In this document: piece after piece, positions 7,279 through 7,484 of the stretch
How the letters are laid out: every line of letters starts with the position of its first letter
How positions within the stretch are numbered: the stretch's first letter is position 1
From: Clostridia bacterium
GTDB lineage: Bacteria > Bacillota > DSM-521 > Neomoorellales > Neomoorellaceae
Assembly (NCBI GenBank): GCA_030445875.1
Contig: JASUSX010000108.1
Coordinates: 1 to 7,484 of the forward strand
Direction of reading: 5' to 3'
Length of the DNA stretch: 7,484 nucleotides
Made by a program: the position numbers and the translations under genes
The notes under the pieces: generated by a model
Told to the model about the DNA's origin: nothing
Seen by the model: the letters and a program-made list of their open reading frames with translations, nothing else
Databases searched by the model: none

Positions 7279-7484
7279 TTGTTGCTGCCTGATTGCCTGG
7301 GCTGGACCCTGGCGGAAGCCAGGGAGTTATTGAATGCCGGCGGGTGGGAGGTCAGGAACTACTTTTTTACGGGTCCCTCCGTGCCCCCTGGGGGCGAGGA
7401 AAACAAGGGCCGCGTAGTACGGCTGCGCCTGGTGGGAGCCAGCCAGGTTGAACTGGTCCTGGCTTATGTAGATACTCACCACCA
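7279..7484 (+). CDS. small PASTA-like protein of unknown function, 3'-truncated by the window end
   Basis: An open frame of 68 codons starts at TTG 7279 and runs off the window without a stop. It is supported by GGAGGT (7265-7270) 8 nt upstream and by its placement 4 nt after the frr stop. The N-terminus LPDCLGWTLAEARELLNAGG (residues 3-22) has the pattern of a PASTA repeat (V-P-D/N-x-x-G-x-x-x-x-x-A-x-x-x-L-x-x-x-G). It is followed by a proline/glycine turn (PSVPPGG) and two strand-like stretches (RVVRLRLVG and VELVLAYV) ending in DTHH. There is no signal peptide or membrane helix. PASTA repeats usually bind peptidoglycan or beta-lactams outside the cell, but this one appears cytoplasmic and free-standing. 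In related genomes uppS and cdsA usually follow frr, so this would be an extra small gene between them. The fold assignment is inferred; the function is unknown. Confidence 0.7.
   Translation, partial: MLLPDCLGWTLAEARELLNAGGWEVRNYFFTGPSVPPGGEENKGRVVRLRLVGASQVELVLAYVDTHH

Overview
The window is a densely packed, all-plus-strand chromosomal stretch from a Gram-positive bacterium, most likely a thermophilic member of the Clostridia close to Moorella. The basis is G+C somewhat above 50%, a CodY regulator (a Firmicutes-specific family), strong AGGAGG-type ribosome binding sites with frequent GTG/TTG starts, a short EF-Ts, and the gene order trmFO-xerC-hslV-hslU-codY-rpsB-tsf-pyrH-frr. The taxon is an inference from memory of gene order and protein sequence, not from a search.

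Region 1 (1-4245) holds the 3' end of trmFO (tRNA m5U54 methylation), then xerC (tyrosine recombinase), hslV and hslU (ATP-dependent protease) and codY (global nutrient regulator). From xerC to codY the gaps are 4, 18 and 16 nt, so this is one transcription unit, equivalent to the codV-clpQ-clpY-codY operon of Bacillus subtilis. A sigma-A-like promoter sits in the 53-nt trmFO-xerC gap. A 12/15 match to the CodY operator overlaps its -35 box, so the operon may be autoregulated by its last product.

Region 2 (4246-5925) is a translation unit: rpsB (ribosomal protein S2) and tsf (EF-Ts). rpsB has its own extended -10 promoter, and a 12-bp inverted repeat brackets exactly that -10 element. The rpsB-tsf gap is 167 nt and contains four hairpins, two of them abutting. 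An intrinsic terminator follows tsf.

Region 3 (5926-7484) holds pyrH (UMP kinase) and frr (ribosome recycling factor), which overlap by one base, followed by the start of a small TTG-initiated reading frame that runs off the window. Its N-terminus looks like a PASTA repeat.

The genes are mostly conserved housekeeping functions. The less ordinary signals are regulatory (CodY box at the xerC promoter, palindrome around the rpsB -10, structured tsf leader), the altered effector pocket and four cysteines in the CodY GAF domain, and the unassigned PASTA-like frame. No mobile element, CRISPR array, tRNA or rRNA was seen, and no gene-free stretch exceeds 300 bases.
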